Assembly (NCBI GenBank): GCA_020848545.1
Contig: JADLHZ010000123.1
Coordinates: 20,992 to 84,991, forward strand
Length of the DNA stretch: 64,000 nucleotides
Direction: 5' to 3'
From: Deltaproteobacteria bacterium
GTDB lineage: Bacteria > Myxococcota > JADLHZ01
The first letter of the stretch is position 1; every line of letters starts with the position of its first letter. Below, piece by piece: positions 34,949 to 43,676 of this stretch. The notes beneath the pieces were generated by a model. The model had not been told where the DNA came from and ran no database searches. It saw only the letters and a list, made by a program, of their open reading frames with translations. The translations under genes and the position numbers were made by a program.

Positions 34949-35638
34949 ATGGACGCCCTCTACCAAAGCGCGTGGCATCATCCGGGGATCGCCTGGACTG
35001 CGAACGCGCTGCTGCTCGTCTTCGGAATGCGCCTCGTGCCTGGGTACCTGAAGCGCTTCGTCGGCCTGGCGCTCATCGCGATCTGCCTGGACGCGTGGCT
35101 CACGGGCGCGTTGGCCCCGCCGATCGCGAAAGAGCACGGCAAGGCCGTCGGCATCGTCTTCGTGATCCTCGGCGACCTGCGCTACTTCTATTTGCTCGAA
35201 CGTTTCACGCGAACGAGCGCGTCGTTGCCGCGCGTGCTCGGCATCGCGACGGCGATCGCGTTCATCGTCCCGCTCTGGCAGACGGCGATCATGCAGCTCT
35301 GGCCCGCGCCGTTTCAGACCTCGCGCACGATCTTCTTGTCGTACGAGGCGCTGTTCGTGCTCGTCTGCGTGCTCCTGTGGCAGGTGCTCTACGCGTCGCG
35401 CGTCGTCGCATTGACGCCGGCGTTCGCGGTGTTCTTGCAGCGGCTGACGGCGTTCGAGCTCGTGCAATACGTCGCATGGGCCACGATCGACGTGCTGCTG
35501 CTGAATGGCCAAGAATGGGCGCTCGCGCTACGGGTCGTGCCGAATATTCTCTACTACGGAGGCTTTCTGTGGTTCGTCGCGCTGAACGCTCCGCCGCTGG
35601 AAGACACCGCGCCCGTGCCGGCGCCGCAGCGCTCCTGA
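34949..35638 (+). CDS. Integral membrane protein of unknown function
   Basis: 229 residues with about seven hydrophobic segments: roughly 14-30, 35-52, 65-82, 92-112, 126-148, 156-175 and 190-208. No motif recognised. Placed nine bases after the acyl-CoA synthetase, and its end overlaps the cytochrome gene by 70 bases in another frame. Co-transcription suggests a role in a membrane lipid or electron-transfer process, but that is inference. Confidence 0.72.
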   Translation: MDALYQSAWHHPGIAWTANALLLVFGMRLVPGYLKRFVGLALIAICLDAWLTGALAPPIAKEHGKAVGIVFVILGDLRYFYLLERFTRTSASLPRVLGIATAIAFIVPLWQTAIMQLWPAPFQTSRTIFLSYEALFVLVCVLLWQVLYASRVVALTPAFAVFLQRLTAFELVQYVAWATIDVLLLNGQEWALALRVVPNILYYGGFLWFVALNAPPLEDTAPVPAPQRS

Positions 35639-36414
35639 TCCTGCTCGGCGCCGCGCCGGCAGAGCGCGCCATCGTCTTCAAGGACAGCGCCGGCAAAGAG
35701 ACGCGGCTCACGCTCAGCGAGATGTTGGCGGTGAGCCCCGCCGTAGAGATCAGCGCGCGGGACGACGAGTACGGCGGCCGTAAGAAGCGCTACCGTGCGT
35801 TCTTGTTCGCGCCGGTGCTCGAGCGTGCGCTCAAGAAGAAAGCGTTCGGCGACGACGAGGCGATGCTGCGTGCGCTCGATGGCTACGTCGTCAGCATGCG
35901 CGCGCAGAAGCTCGTCGACGAAAAAGCGTACATCGCTTTCGACGATCTCGACGTGCCAGGCTTCGAGCCGGTGGGCCCGAAGCGCACGAGCCCCGGGCCC
36001 TTCTACCTCGTCTGGGCGAAGGACGAGCAGCACGACCTCGTCGCCTATCCACGCCCATATCAGCTCGCGTCGGTCGCGCTGGAATCGTTCGACGCGCGCT
36101 TCCCGCACACGCGACCGACCGGATTCGCCGCCGGCACGCCCGAGATGCAGGGCTTTCTGATCTTCAAGGGCGTGTGCGTGCATTGTCACGCGGTCAATCG
36201 CGAAGGCGGCCGCGTCGGGCCCGAGCTCAACGTGCCGAAGAACGTGACCGAGTATTGGCCCGAAGCGCAGATCCGGGCCTACGTGAAGGATCCGAAGTCG
36301 CTGCGCTACGGCAACATGCCGCCGAACCCGCAGCTCTCGGAAGTGGACCTCGATCACGTGATGGCGTATTTGCGCGCCATGGCGAAGCAGAAGCACGACA
36401 CGGGCGCGCCGTGA
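35569..36414 (+). CDS. Secreted monohaem cytochrome c
   Basis: 281 residues. GTG 35569 is chosen because GGAGG (35558-35562) lies six bases upstream and the resulting N-terminus is a proper signal peptide (RRAERSAAGRHRARAGAAALLILLGAAPA). It overlaps the membrane-protein gene by 70 bases. One haem motif CVHCH lies near residue 203 and a Met ligand in YGNMPPNPQLS near 248, the class I cytochrome pattern. The region before the haem (about 35-190) is a separate domain, similar in layout to molybdopterin-free sulfite-oxidase-like or blue-copper partner domains, but not identified. Probable periplasmic electron carrier. Confidence 0.87.
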   Translation: MVRRAERSAAGRHRARAGAAALLILLGAAPAERAIVFKDSAGKETRLTLSEMLAVSPAVEISARDDEYGGRKKRYRAFLFAPVLERALKKKAFGDDEAMLRALDGYVVSMRAQKLVDEKAYIAFDDLDVPGFEPVGPKRTSPGPFYLVWAKDEQHDLVAYPRPYQLASVALESFDARFPHTRPTGFAAGTPEMQGFLIFKGVCVHCHAVNREGGRVGPELNVPKNVTEYWPEAQIRAYVKDPKSLRYGNMPPNPQLSEVDLDHVMAYLRAMAKQKHDTGAP

Positions 36415-37373
36415 CCGCGAAGAGCGTCGCCGTCGCCGCCCCGAGCGATGCTCATCGTCTGTTCAGCGATCGTGCGCGCGCCTTGCTCGACGAACGGTGC
36501 ATCGTCCCGGCGCTGCCCGCGGCGCTCGGCAAGGTGTGCGTCAGCGGCATCGGCGGATCGGAAGGTCCCGCGCGCGTGCACGCGGCGGCGCTGCGCGCGG
36601 CCGGGATCAATGCTTCGTTCGTGCCGGTGAGCGGCGTGCCCAGCGAGGTGGCCGACGAGCTGCGCCTGTTCTCGCAGAACCTCTCGCCGAACGCGTGCTT
36701 GGCGCTGACGGCCGCGACGCGCTTTTCGCGGCGGGTGCTCGTGACCGCGCAAGCGCCGGCGGATCCGAAGGTCCGGCGCTTCGTCGACGGCGGCGGTACG
36801 TGCGTGTTTCATCCCCCGGCGACCGAGCTCGGCCTGCTCGTGCGCATCGTCGGCCCGACGATCGCGACGCACGTGGCCCTCGGCACCTCCCCGGCCGTGC
36901 TCGGCGATCGCGCGCGGACGGCGTTCGAGCGCGGGCGAGCGATCGCCGCAACGATCGACGCCGGCGCGCTCTCGGGATCGGTGGCGTTCGTCACGAGCGG
37001 CGACGGCGGCGAGCGCGCGTTCGGGCTGCGCTGGAAGTGGCTCGAGACGCTCGGCGTGTGCGATCCGCCGATCTACGACGTGTTGTCGTTCATCCACGGA
37101 CCGTTTCAGCTTTGGCACGATCGGCCGATGATCTTCTTCTCGCTGCGTTCGGCGGGCGACGACGCCGCGCTCTGGGCCGCGTTCGCGAAGGTCGTGCGGC
37201 CGGCGCAGCGGGTCGTCGCGTTCGAGGCGACGGCGTCGGGTCCGATGGCGTGGTTCGAGCACGACGCGATCGAGAACGCGCTCTTGTGCCGTGCGCTCGA
37301 GCTGGGAGTTGGCCACGGGACGTCCTGGCGTGGGGTCGGCGAGGATCGCGCGATGTACGAGATCGGCGGGTAG
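36411..37373 (+). CDS. SIS-domain protein (sugar isomerase fold)
   Basis: 320 residues from GTG 36411 (GTGA overlap with the cytochrome). Two SIS-like halves: SGIGGSEGPARVHAAALRAAG (about 42-62) with FSQNLSPNACLAL (about 85-97), and FVTSGDGGERAFGLRWKW followed by SFIHGPFQLW, resembling the EFKHGP segment of GlmS isomerase domains. Predicted to bind a phosphosugar; substrate unknown. Its place after a cytochrome gene is odd and suggests the group is bound by co-expression rather than a single pathway. Confidence 0.75.
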   Translation: MTAKSVAVAAPSDAHRLFSDRARALLDERCIVPALPAALGKVCVSGIGGSEGPARVHAAALRAAGINASFVPVSGVPSEVADELRLFSQNLSPNACLALTAATRFSRRVLVTAQAPADPKVRRFVDGGGTCVFHPPATELGLLVRIVGPTIATHVALGTSPAVLGDRARTAFERGRAIAATIDAGALSGSVAFVTSGDGGERAFGLRWKWLETLGVCDPPIYDVLSFIHGPFQLWHDRPMIFFSLRSAGDDAALWAAFAKVVRPAQRVVAFEATASGPMAWFEHDAIENALLCRALELGVGHGTSWRGVGEDRAMYEIGG

Positions 37374-37377
37374 GCGT

Positions 37378-38610
37378 TCACCGCCCGAGGTAGCGCCGCA
37401 CGAGCGCCCGTTGCCGCGACTCCAACGACTGCTCGACGCCGTCGATGAACACGTGCTCGGCGACGCTCGTCACCTCCAAAGGATCGCCCGACCACAGCAC
37501 GAAGCTCGCGCGCTTGCCGACCGCGATCGATCCAAGCTCGGCGCCGCGCCCGTAGAGCTCGGCCGGCGCGCGCGTGATCGCGGCGAGGGCGACGTGATGC
37601 GGGAGCCCGTAAGCCACAGCCTGCCCCGCTTCCTGGCGCAGCCGTGTGATGCTCACCGACGCCATCGTCGAGATCGCAAACGAGACATGCGCTCGATGTA
37701 ATAATGTCAATACATCGTCGCGCGCCCCGAGTTGATCGAAGTCCTGCGGCGTTTGCCCGCTCGGCGTCACGATCACCATCGTCTTCGCCGCCGCGAGCGC
37801 CTCGCTGACCAAGTACGCTTCGGCGCCGCCCAAGATCGCGATGCGGATCTGCTGCTCCTTCGCGAAGCCGAGCGCGGCCACGATGTCCGACGCACGGTTC
37901 GCCTCGAGCACGAGCAGCGCCTTCTGTTCGATCACCGGCAAGAGCGCCTCCAAGTGCGCGAGGCCCACGCTCAACGGCCGCGTGTCGCCGCTCTCGATCG
38001 CGCGCTTGTTCGCCCGATAGAAGCGCGCATCGGCGAACGCTTCGCGCAGCTTGAGCCACAGCGCGGCGCGGCTGTTCCCTGCGCTCAACGCCGCGTGCTC
38101 TCCGACCGAGCCGAAGATCACGAGCGGGCGCAAGGGATCCAAGGTCGCCTTCTCCCTGGCCTCGAACCACACGCCGCGACCGCCGACGATCTCGCCGCCG
38201 CTCGCCGTGACGCCAAAGAGCACGCCGGAGGCGCGCGCCAACGGGATCCACACGCTGCGCGGATTGAATGCTTCAATCGGCGACAGCGCCGGCGCGATCG
38301 CGGCCCGCGGACCATCCTCCCGCGCGATTTTTTCGGCGCCGATCTCGGTGAGCCCGAGGCTGGTCACCGTCTCGATGAACGCCGGTGCCAAGACGCGGCC
38401 GAGGCCGTCGATGTGCACCGCCCCCTCCGGCGCGGGCACCGAGCCCGTGAGACCGACGCTCACGATCTTGCCGCCGCTCGTGAGCACGCTCGCGTCCTTC
38501 GCCACGCTGCCGTCGTCGAGCGACTCCAACGTCACGTGCTCGATCACGCACGCCGACTGCGTGCAGTCGTAGCGCATCGCAGAGAGGACCAAGCACAACG
38601 CCGTGATCAT
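37378..38610 (-). CDS. Amidohydrolase-family protein lacking the metal-binding His (pseudoenzyme candidate)
   Basis: 410 residues. Fold of the imidazolonepropionase/dihydroorotase group: beta-sandwich start (VTLESLDDGSVAKDA), LGRVLAPAFIETVTSLGLTEIG, then the TIM barrel, and the closing LGSIAVGKRASFVLWSGDPLE. The canonical D-x-H-x-H after the PGF/PAF turn is absent (ETVTSLG), and the later His and Asp ligands also look missing, so metal-dependent hydrolysis is unlikely. It is coupled (ATGA) to an intact paralogue, suggesting a non-catalytic partner subunit. The first residues look like a weak signal peptide. Confidence 0.85.
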   Translation of the reverse strand: MITALCLVLSAMRYDCTQSACVIEHVTLESLDDGSVAKDASVLTSGGKIVSVGLTGSVPAPEGAVHIDGLGRVLAPAFIETVTSLGLTEIGAEKIAREDGPRAAIAPALSPIEAFNPRSVWIPLARASGVLFGVTASGGEIVGGRGVWFEAREKATLDPLRPLVIFGSVGEHAALSAGNSRAALWLKLREAFADARFYRANKRAIESGDTRPLSVGLAHLEALLPVIEQKALLVLEANRASDIVAALGFAKEQQIRIAILGGAEAYLVSEALAAAKTMVIVTPSGQTPQDFDQLGARDDVLTLLHRAHVSFAISTMASVSITRLRQEAGQAVAYGLPHHVALAAITRAPAELYGRGAELGSIAVGKRASFVLWSGDPLEVTSVAEHVFIDGVEQSLESRQRALVRRYLGR

Positions 38611-40049
38611 CGCGCCACCTCCGCCGTCAGCCCGAGCTCGAAGTCACTCGGCCGCGCGCGCGCGCGATCGAAGACCACCTCACCTTCGATCAAGACGTGC
38701 GTCGGGCGCGTGTAGACGGAGAGCGGCGAGCCGTCCCACACGACGAGATCGGCGAGCTTGCCGGCCTCGAGCGTGCCGACGTCGCGATCGATCCCGAGCG
38801 CCCAGGCCGGATTCTTCGTCACCCACGTGAGCGCATCCTCGTCGGAGAGCGTGAGCCCGGCACGGCGGCCCGCCACGAGCGCCTTGGCTGCCTCTTGGTT
38901 CAAGTGGCGAATGTCGCCGGCCGAGTCCGAGTGGATGATCGCGCGGGCGCCGGCCGCATGTACGATCGCCGCGTTCTCCGCGACGCCGTCGAACGCTTCG
39001 ATCTTGAAGCCCCACCAATCGGCCCAGGTGCTGACCGCGACGCCCTCTTCGGCGAGCCGCGGCGCCAGCTTGTACGCCTCGAGCGCGTGATGAAACGAGC
39101 GGATGTGAAAGCCGAACTCCTTGGCGAGGTCGAGCATGATCGCCATCTCGTCGGCGCGGTAGCAGTGGTTGTGCACCAGGATCTTTCCGTCGAGCACCAA
39201 CGCGAGCGTCTCCAGCGCGAAGTTGCGATCCGGCGGATCCGGCGGATCGTCGGCCTTCGCGCCTTTCTTCGGCCGCGCGTCGGGCGTCTGCCGCTTCTGC
39301 CACGCGGCGAGATCGCGCTCGTACTTCTGCCAGCGCCGCCGGTACTCCAACGCCCGTTGAAACTCCTTGCGATAGCCAAGCACGTTCCCCATCCGCGTCA
39401 TCGGCGTGCGCTTCTTCTCGCTGCCATAGACGCGCTTCGGATTCTCGCCGCACGCGATCTTGAGCCCCTGCGGCGCGTTCGCGACCCGCATCGCCCGCGC
39501 GCTCGTCTCGGGACGCAGCTTCGCGACGAAAGAACGGCCGCCGATCAAGTTCGCCGATCCCGGCAACACTTGGATCGTCGTCACGCCGCCGGCGAGCGCG
39601 CGGCGCAGCCCGGGATCCTGCGGCCAGAACGCGTGCTCGGCCCACACGTCGGGCGTCGTCGGATCGCTCATCTCGTTGCCGTCTTGATGCGCCTCGACGT
39701 TCGGCTCCGCGTACACGCCGAGGTGCGAGTGCGTGTCGATGATCCCGGGCGTGAGCACGCGGCCGGCGGCATCGATCACCGTCGCGCCGGCGAGCGCCTT
39801 GTCGCCTTCGCCGACCTCCGCGATGCGATCGTCCTTCACGACGAGGTAGCCCTTCTCGATCGTCCGTCCGGCGAGCGTGTAGATCTTCGCGTTCTTGATG
39901 AGCAGCGTCTGCTTCAGCGGCGTGTGGACCGGCGCTGATGCCGACTGCGGCGGCGACCACGGCGGCAACGGCGGCGGCGCTTCCTGCGGCGGCGGTTCAG
40001 CGGCGGCGGCGGCGCAGGCGGTCAGGAGAAGCAACGGAAGAACGCGCAT
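38607..40049 (-). CDS. Amidohydrolase-family lipoprotein (catalytic paralogue)
   Basis: 480 residues. Signal MRVLPLLLLTAC (Cys12), a Pro/Ala-rich linker to about 50, then an amidohydrolase: ITPGIIDTHSHLGVYAE with the H-x-H pair, VHNHCYRADEMA (His ligand), HSDSAGDIRHLNQEAAKAL and the C-terminal AGKLADLVVWDGSPLS. Lipid-anchored, so likely periplasmic; substrate possibly a peptide or cyclic imide. First gene of a two-gene unit with the His-less paralogue downstream. Confidence 0.92.
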   Translation of the reverse strand: MRVLPLLLLTACAAAAAEPPPQEAPPPLPPWSPPQSASAPVHTPLKQTLLIKNAKIYTLAGRTIEKGYLVVKDDRIAEVGEGDKALAGATVIDAAGRVLTPGIIDTHSHLGVYAEPNVEAHQDGNEMSDPTTPDVWAEHAFWPQDPGLRRALAGGVTTIQVLPGSANLIGGRSFVAKLRPETSARAMRVANAPQGLKIACGENPKRVYGSEKKRTPMTRMGNVLGYRKEFQRALEYRRRWQKYERDLAAWQKRQTPDARPKKGAKADDPPDPPDRNFALETLALVLDGKILVHNHCYRADEMAIMLDLAKEFGFHIRSFHHALEAYKLAPRLAEEGVAVSTWADWWGFKIEAFDGVAENAAIVHAAGARAIIHSDSAGDIRHLNQEAAKALVAGRRAGLTLSDEDALTWVTKNPAWALGIDRDVGTLEAGKLADLVVWDGSPLSVYTRPTHVLIEGEVVFDRARARPSDFELGLTAEVAR

Positions 40050-40071
40050 CGCGGTGTCCTACCGCGTCGGC

Positions 40072-40728
40072 TCACCGGCAGCTATCGTTCTGGTCCATGA
40101 AGAGCGTGCCGTTGCACAGCTCTTCCAAGTTCGAGCAGGTGTCGGCTTCCATCGTCACCGCCGGCGCCGGCCCCGTCTTGTCGCAGAGGTTCATGCCCGA
40201 GCGATCGCAGTTGAAGCGGTTCTTCGCCGCCGTGGTCTCGGTGGGCTCAGCGCGCGTCTTCGGGCTGCGCATGACGTCTTCGAGCGGCACCTCCATCACC
40301 GGCGCGTCCGACACGCTGAGATCGGCGCGTCCGAAGTGCTCTGCCACGGTCACGACCTGCTTGAGCGACGGCGACTGCACGTACCACTCGATGGTCATGC
40401 CGGCGCCCCACAAGCACGCCGGCTGCGCTTTGCAATCCGACGCCGTCTTCTGCGCCGCGCACGTGGCTCCCGAGCCGGCACAGCTGCCGATGCTCGTCGG
40501 GATGGCCGGGCAGTCGCCGGTCGTCACGACGTCGCCGTTCGCCTGAATCGCAACCGAGAGATCGCAGGGCGTCTTCACGCCTTCGATGGTGATCCGCGCC
40601 TTCAACTGCGTGGCCGGCGGCATCGCGCACTGGGCTTTGGTCAGCGGGAAAGGCAAGGTCACGGCCGAGGTCGCCGGCGCCGAACCACACGCGAAGAGAA
40701 CGATCGCCGAAAGAGAAGCCAAGCGCAT
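40072..40728 (-). CDS. Small Cys-rich lipoprotein, unknown function
   Basis: 218 residues from ATG 40728 (GTGGAG before it; the upstream ATG at 40791 gives no signal peptide). Signal MRLASLSAIVLFAC (Cys14). The mature part has about a dozen Cys, including CAAQKTASDCKAQPAC, suggesting several disulfides in the periplasm. No known family. It is 22 bases upstream of the amidohydrolase pair and may be the first gene of that operon. Confidence 0.72.
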   Translation of the reverse strand: MRLASLSAIVLFACGSAPATSAVTLPFPLTKAQCAMPPATQLKARITIEGVKTPCDLSVAIQANGDVVTTGDCPAIPTSIGSCAGSGATCAAQKTASDCKAQPACLWGAGMTIEWYVQSPSLKQVVTVAEHFGRADLSVSDAPVMEVPLEDVMRSPKTRAEPTETTAAKNRFNCDRSGMNLCDKTGPAPAVTMEADTCSNLEELCNGTLFMDQNDSCR

Positions 40729-40741
40729 GTCTGCTCCACGT

Positions 40742-40769
40742 ATCACCGAGACGAGATCACCGAGACGAG
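40742..40769. repeat. Tandem 14-bp duplication ATCACCGAGACGAG
   Basis: Two perfect back-to-back copies of a 14-bp unit at 40742-40755 and 40756-40769, followed after one base by a partial third start (ATCAC). It lies in the spacer between the lipoprotein and SctV genes. Confidence 0.8.
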
Positions 40770-40810
40770 TATCACAGACTCTGACGCCCATGGCCAGCGC
40801 CGGCGGACAT

Positions 40811-40846
40811 CATAATAGTGATCACTGACGCCGGCCGGTGTACATT
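40811..40846 (+). promoter_or_regulatory. -10-like elements and palindrome AGTGATCACT upstream of SctV
   Basis: CATAAT at 40811-40816 is immediately followed by the perfect palindrome AGTGATCACT (40817-40826). A second -10-like TACATT at 40841-40846 ends eight bases before the ATG at 40855, which would give a leaderless transcript. No Shine-Dalgarno sequence precedes the ATG. The palindrome would overlap the transcription start of the first element and is a repressor-site candidate. Confidence 0.4.
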
Positions 40847-40854
40847 CACCCACC

Positions 40855-43005
40855 ATGGAAAAGATCATCGCCGCCTTCACCAAGGGCGACTTCAGCCAGA
40901 TCTTGAACCGCTACTCCGACATCGCGCTCGCGGTGGCGGTCGTGGCGGTCATCGGCATGATGATGGTGCCGCTGCCGACGTTCATGTTGGACGCGCTGCT
41001 CGTATTGAACATCGCCATCGCCGTCACGATGCTGATGATCTCGATCTATATCGCCAACCCGCTCAAGCTCTCGGCGTACCCCACCATCATTCTCGTCACG
41101 ACGATGTTCCGCCTCGCGCTGAACGTCTCGGCCACGCGCCTCATCTTGTTGACCGGCGAGCCCGGCGCCGTCATTCACGCGTTCGGCGACTTCGTCATCC
41201 GCGGGAACTTCGTCGTCGGCGCCGTCATTTTCTTGGTGCTCGTGCTCATCCAATTCCTCGTCGTGTCGAAGGGCTCGGAGCGCGTCGCCGAAGTCGCCGC
41301 GCGTTTCACGCTCGACGCCATGCCCGGTAAGCAGATGTCGATCGACGCCGACTTGCGCGCCGGCGCCTTCGATCTCGACGAAGCGCGCCGCCGCCGCGCC
41401 GAGCTGAACCGTGAGTCGCAGCTCTTCGGCTCGATGGACGGCGCGATGAAGTTCGTGAAGGGCGACACCATCGCCGGCCTGATCATCGTCGTCATCAACA
41501 TCACCGCCGGCATCATCATCGGCGTCGTGCAAAAAGACATGACCGCCGGCGAAGCCGTGCAGAAGTACTCGCTGCTCACCATCGGTGACGGCCTCGTCGA
41601 AATCATTCCCTCGCTCGTCTCGTCGTTGACCGCCGGCATGATCGTGACGCGCGTCGCCTCGGAAGACGAAAACGCCAACCTCGGTAAAGACATCGGCGCG
41701 CAGATCATGGCGCAGCCGAAAGCGTTCGCGATCGCCGCGGGCTTGCTCTTCGGCATCTCGATCGTCCCCGGCCTGCCCTTCGTGCCGTTCTTCGGCATGG
41801 CGGCGGTGCTCGGCGGCGCGGCGTACGCGTTGATGCGCACGAAGAAGCTCAAGGAGACCGGCGCGGCAGGCGGCCCGGCGAACGAGATTCAGCAAGTCGC
41901 GCAGGAGCAGCGCGAGAAGAAGATCGAGGCGGCCAAAGCGCAAGAAGGCCAAGCGCAGCAGATGCTGCCGGTCGTGACACCGATCGCTTTGGAAGTCGCC
42001 GGCAACCTGATCCCGCTCGTCGAAGGCACGGCCGACAACAACAAGTTCCTCGGCGAGATGGTGCCGATGATGCGCGACGGTCTCTTCTACGAGCTCGGCG
42101 TGAAGTTCCCCGGCATCCGCGTCCGCGGCAACGAGAGCGATCTCCCTGAAGGCACGTACATCGTGATGATCAACGAGATCCCGATCGTCAGCGGCAACGT
42201 GTCGCTCGACAAGGTGCTCGTCAACGACACCGTCGATCGTCTGACGCTCTTGAACATCCAAGGTGAAGAGGCGGTGAACCCTGCCAACGGCTCGGAGTGC
42301 GCGTGGATCCCGGCGCAGTTCGCGTCGATCGCCGAGCAGGCCGGCCTCACCACGTGGGACTCGGCCGGCTACATGGTGCTGCATTTGTCGAGCGTGCTGC
42401 GCAAGAACGCCGCGGAGTTCGTCGGCATCCAAGAAGTGCAGAACATGCTCGAGCAATTGGAGCAGGCGTTTCCGGCGCTGGTGAAGGAAGTCGTGCCGAA
42501 GGCCGTCTCGCACTTTCAGCTCACGGACATCTTGCGCCGCTTGGTCGAGGAAGAGATCTCGATCCGCGACTTGCGATCCATTCTCCAAGCTTTGGCCGAG
42601 TGGGGCCAAGTCGAGAACGACACCGTCATGCTCACCGAGTACGTGCGCAACGCGCTGAAGCGTTACATCAGCCACAAGTACACGCGCGGCGGAAATACGC
42701 TCGTCGTCTACCTCTTGGATCCGCAGATCGAAGAGACCGTGCGCTCGTCGATTCAGCACACGCAGTCCGGTTCGTACTTGGCGCTCGAGCCGGAAGTGAC
42801 GCAGGAGATCCTGACCGCCGTGCGTAACGAAGTCGGTAACCTGCCGCCGACCGCGCAGAACCCAGTGATTCTGACGACGATGGAGATTCGGCGTTATTTC
42901 CGTAAGCTCGTCGAGCTCGAGTTCCCGCACCTCGCCGTGCTGTCGTATCAAGAGCTGTCGCCGGATATGAACATCCAGCCGATCGCGCGCATCAGCCTCG
43001 AGTAA
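40855..43005 (+). CDS. Type III secretion export-gate protein (SctV/FlhA family)
   Basis: 716 residues. N-terminal membrane half: six to eight segments within about 20-330, with the family block YPTIILVTTMFRLALNVSATRLIL near 65-90 and the FHIPEP region LDAMPGKQMSIDADLRAGAFD near 155-175. Then a cytoplasmic domain (about 360-716) that forms a nonameric ring in relatives; the linker is Glu/Gln/Ala-rich. No other export-apparatus gene (SctR, S, T, U, N) and no flagellar gene is nearby, so whether it serves injection or flagellar export is not clear. The SctV branch fits Myxococcota, which carry T3SS-like clusters. Confidence 0.92.
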   Translation: MEKIIAAFTKGDFSQILNRYSDIALAVAVVAVIGMMMVPLPTFMLDALLVLNIAIAVTMLMISIYIANPLKLSAYPTIILVTTMFRLALNVSATRLILLTGEPGAVIHAFGDFVIRGNFVVGAVIFLVLVLIQFLVVSKGSERVAEVAARFTLDAMPGKQMSIDADLRAGAFDLDEARRRRAELNRESQLFGSMDGAMKFVKGDTIAGLIIVVINITAGIIIGVVQKDMTAGEAVQKYSLLTIGDGLVEIIPSLVSSLTAGMIVTRVASEDENANLGKDIGAQIMAQPKAFAIAAGLLFGISIVPGLPFVPFFGMAAVLGGAAYALMRTKKLKETGAAGGPANEIQQVAQEQREKKIEAAKAQEGQAQQMLPVVTPIALEVAGNLIPLVEGTADNNKFLGEMVPMMRDGLFYELGVKFPGIRVRGNESDLPEGTYIVMINEIPIVSGNVSLDKVLVNDTVDRLTLLNIQGEEAVNPANGSECAWIPAQFASIAEQAGLTTWDSAGYMVLHLSSVLRKNAAEFVGIQEVQNMLEQLEQAFPALVKEVVPKAVSHFQLTDILRRLVEEEISIRDLRSILQALAEWGQVENDTVMLTEYVRNALKRYISHKYTRGGNTLVVYLLDPQIEETVRSSIQHTQSGSYLALEPEVTQEILTAVRNEVGNLPPTAQNPVILTTMEIRRYFRKLVELEFPHLAVLSYQELSPDMNIQPIARISLE

Positions 43006-43035
43006 ATCGAGCGATTTCGAAGAAAAGAATGAGCG

Positions 43036-43422
43036 TCAGCGAGACGCGCGCTTCTTCGGCGGCGTCTTCGCTTGCGCCTCGGCGTTCTGCTTCACGAGCT
43101 CGGTGAGCGCCACGAAGTCGTCTTCATCGATGTCGACGAACTGAACGGCGGCGCGCACCGGCGCTTCCGGCATGTTGCTCTGCTCGACGCGCAGCACGCG
43201 GCCGCGGCAGGTGATCACCCGTGCTTCGCCGCGCATGATGAACTGCAAGTGCACCGTCGCGCCGATCTGCGGCGCCGTCACCATGTGCAGGAGCAGACCG
43301 CCGGCCGAGATGTTCACCGAGTAATCGGTGTGAAACTCGCCGATCGGATTGAACCGATATTGGACGAGCATGGGCAGTGACTTGCGTTCGTGGCGGCGGG
43401 TGTGGCGGACGGTTCCGGTCAT
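43036..43422 (-). CDS. PilZ-domain protein
   Basis: 128 residues. Basic R-x3-R motif near the start (RHTRRHERKSL) and the second c-di-GMP motif as NISAGGLLL (about 38-46), the arrangement of PilZ receptors; then VHLQFIMRGEARVITCRGRVLRVE. The tail is Lys/Arg-rich (PPKKRASR). Likely reads c-di-GMP and acts on motility or secretion; it is convergent with the SctV gene. A TATTCT element is seven bases before the ATG, so the transcript may be leaderless. Confidence 0.9.
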   Translation of the reverse strand: MTGTVRHTRRHERKSLPMLVQYRFNPIGEFHTDYSVNISAGGLLLHMVTAPQIGATVHLQFIMRGEARVITCRGRVLRVEQSNMPEAPVRAAVQFVDIDEDDFVALTELVKQNAEAQAKTPPKKRASR

Positions 43423-43429
43423 TGATCGC

Positions 43430-43435
43430 AGAATA
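43430..43435 (-). promoter_or_regulatory. -10-like TATTCT seven bases from the PilZ start
   Basis: Read on the minus strand, TATTCT (43435-43430) is followed by seven bases and the ATG at 43422. A weak -35 TTGCTC (43459-43454) is 18 bases upstream. There is no ribosome site. Fits the TANNNT-N7-ATG arrangement of leaderless promoters known in other phyla. Confidence 0.35.
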
Positions 43436-43532
43436 GAAGGAGAACGGTGCGAGGAGCAAGTACGTCGCAGCGCCGCACTGCGTTGATCACGCGCGTGCGC
43501 GTCGTCTGCGTCGCTCGTGACCCGCCCGTGAC

Positions 43533-43624
43533 CGCTCCCCGGTCCCTTTTCGGCAAGACGCTCCCCGGTCCCTTTTCGGCGGGGACAGCGGACGTCTCGG
43601 ACAGTGTGTCTCGTTCTCGGACAG
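43533..43624. repeat. Two short direct-repeat pairs in a 250-base intergenic region
   Basis: A 22-base repeat beginning CGCTCCCCGGTCCCTTTT occurs at 43533-43554 and 43559-43580 (26-bp period), and TCTCGGACAG occurs at 43595-43604 and 43615-43624 (20-bp period). They fill the spacer between the PilZ and coiled-coil protein genes (43423-43676). The ends of an old mobile element or a set of protein-binding sites are both possible. Confidence 0.7.
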
Positions 43625-43676
43625 ATGCGCCCGGTCGCGGCGCTGGCGAGACAAGGGCTTGGACGATTTCTCCGCG

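Noticed and set aside
40846..42951. A 701-residue frame antisense to SctV
   Set aside because: Translation is His/Asp/Arg-rich with no domain; the opposite strand encodes a well conserved protein.
43533..43624. Possible CRISPR array
   Set aside because: Just two copies of each repeat, with unequal periods and no spacer uniformity or cas gene.
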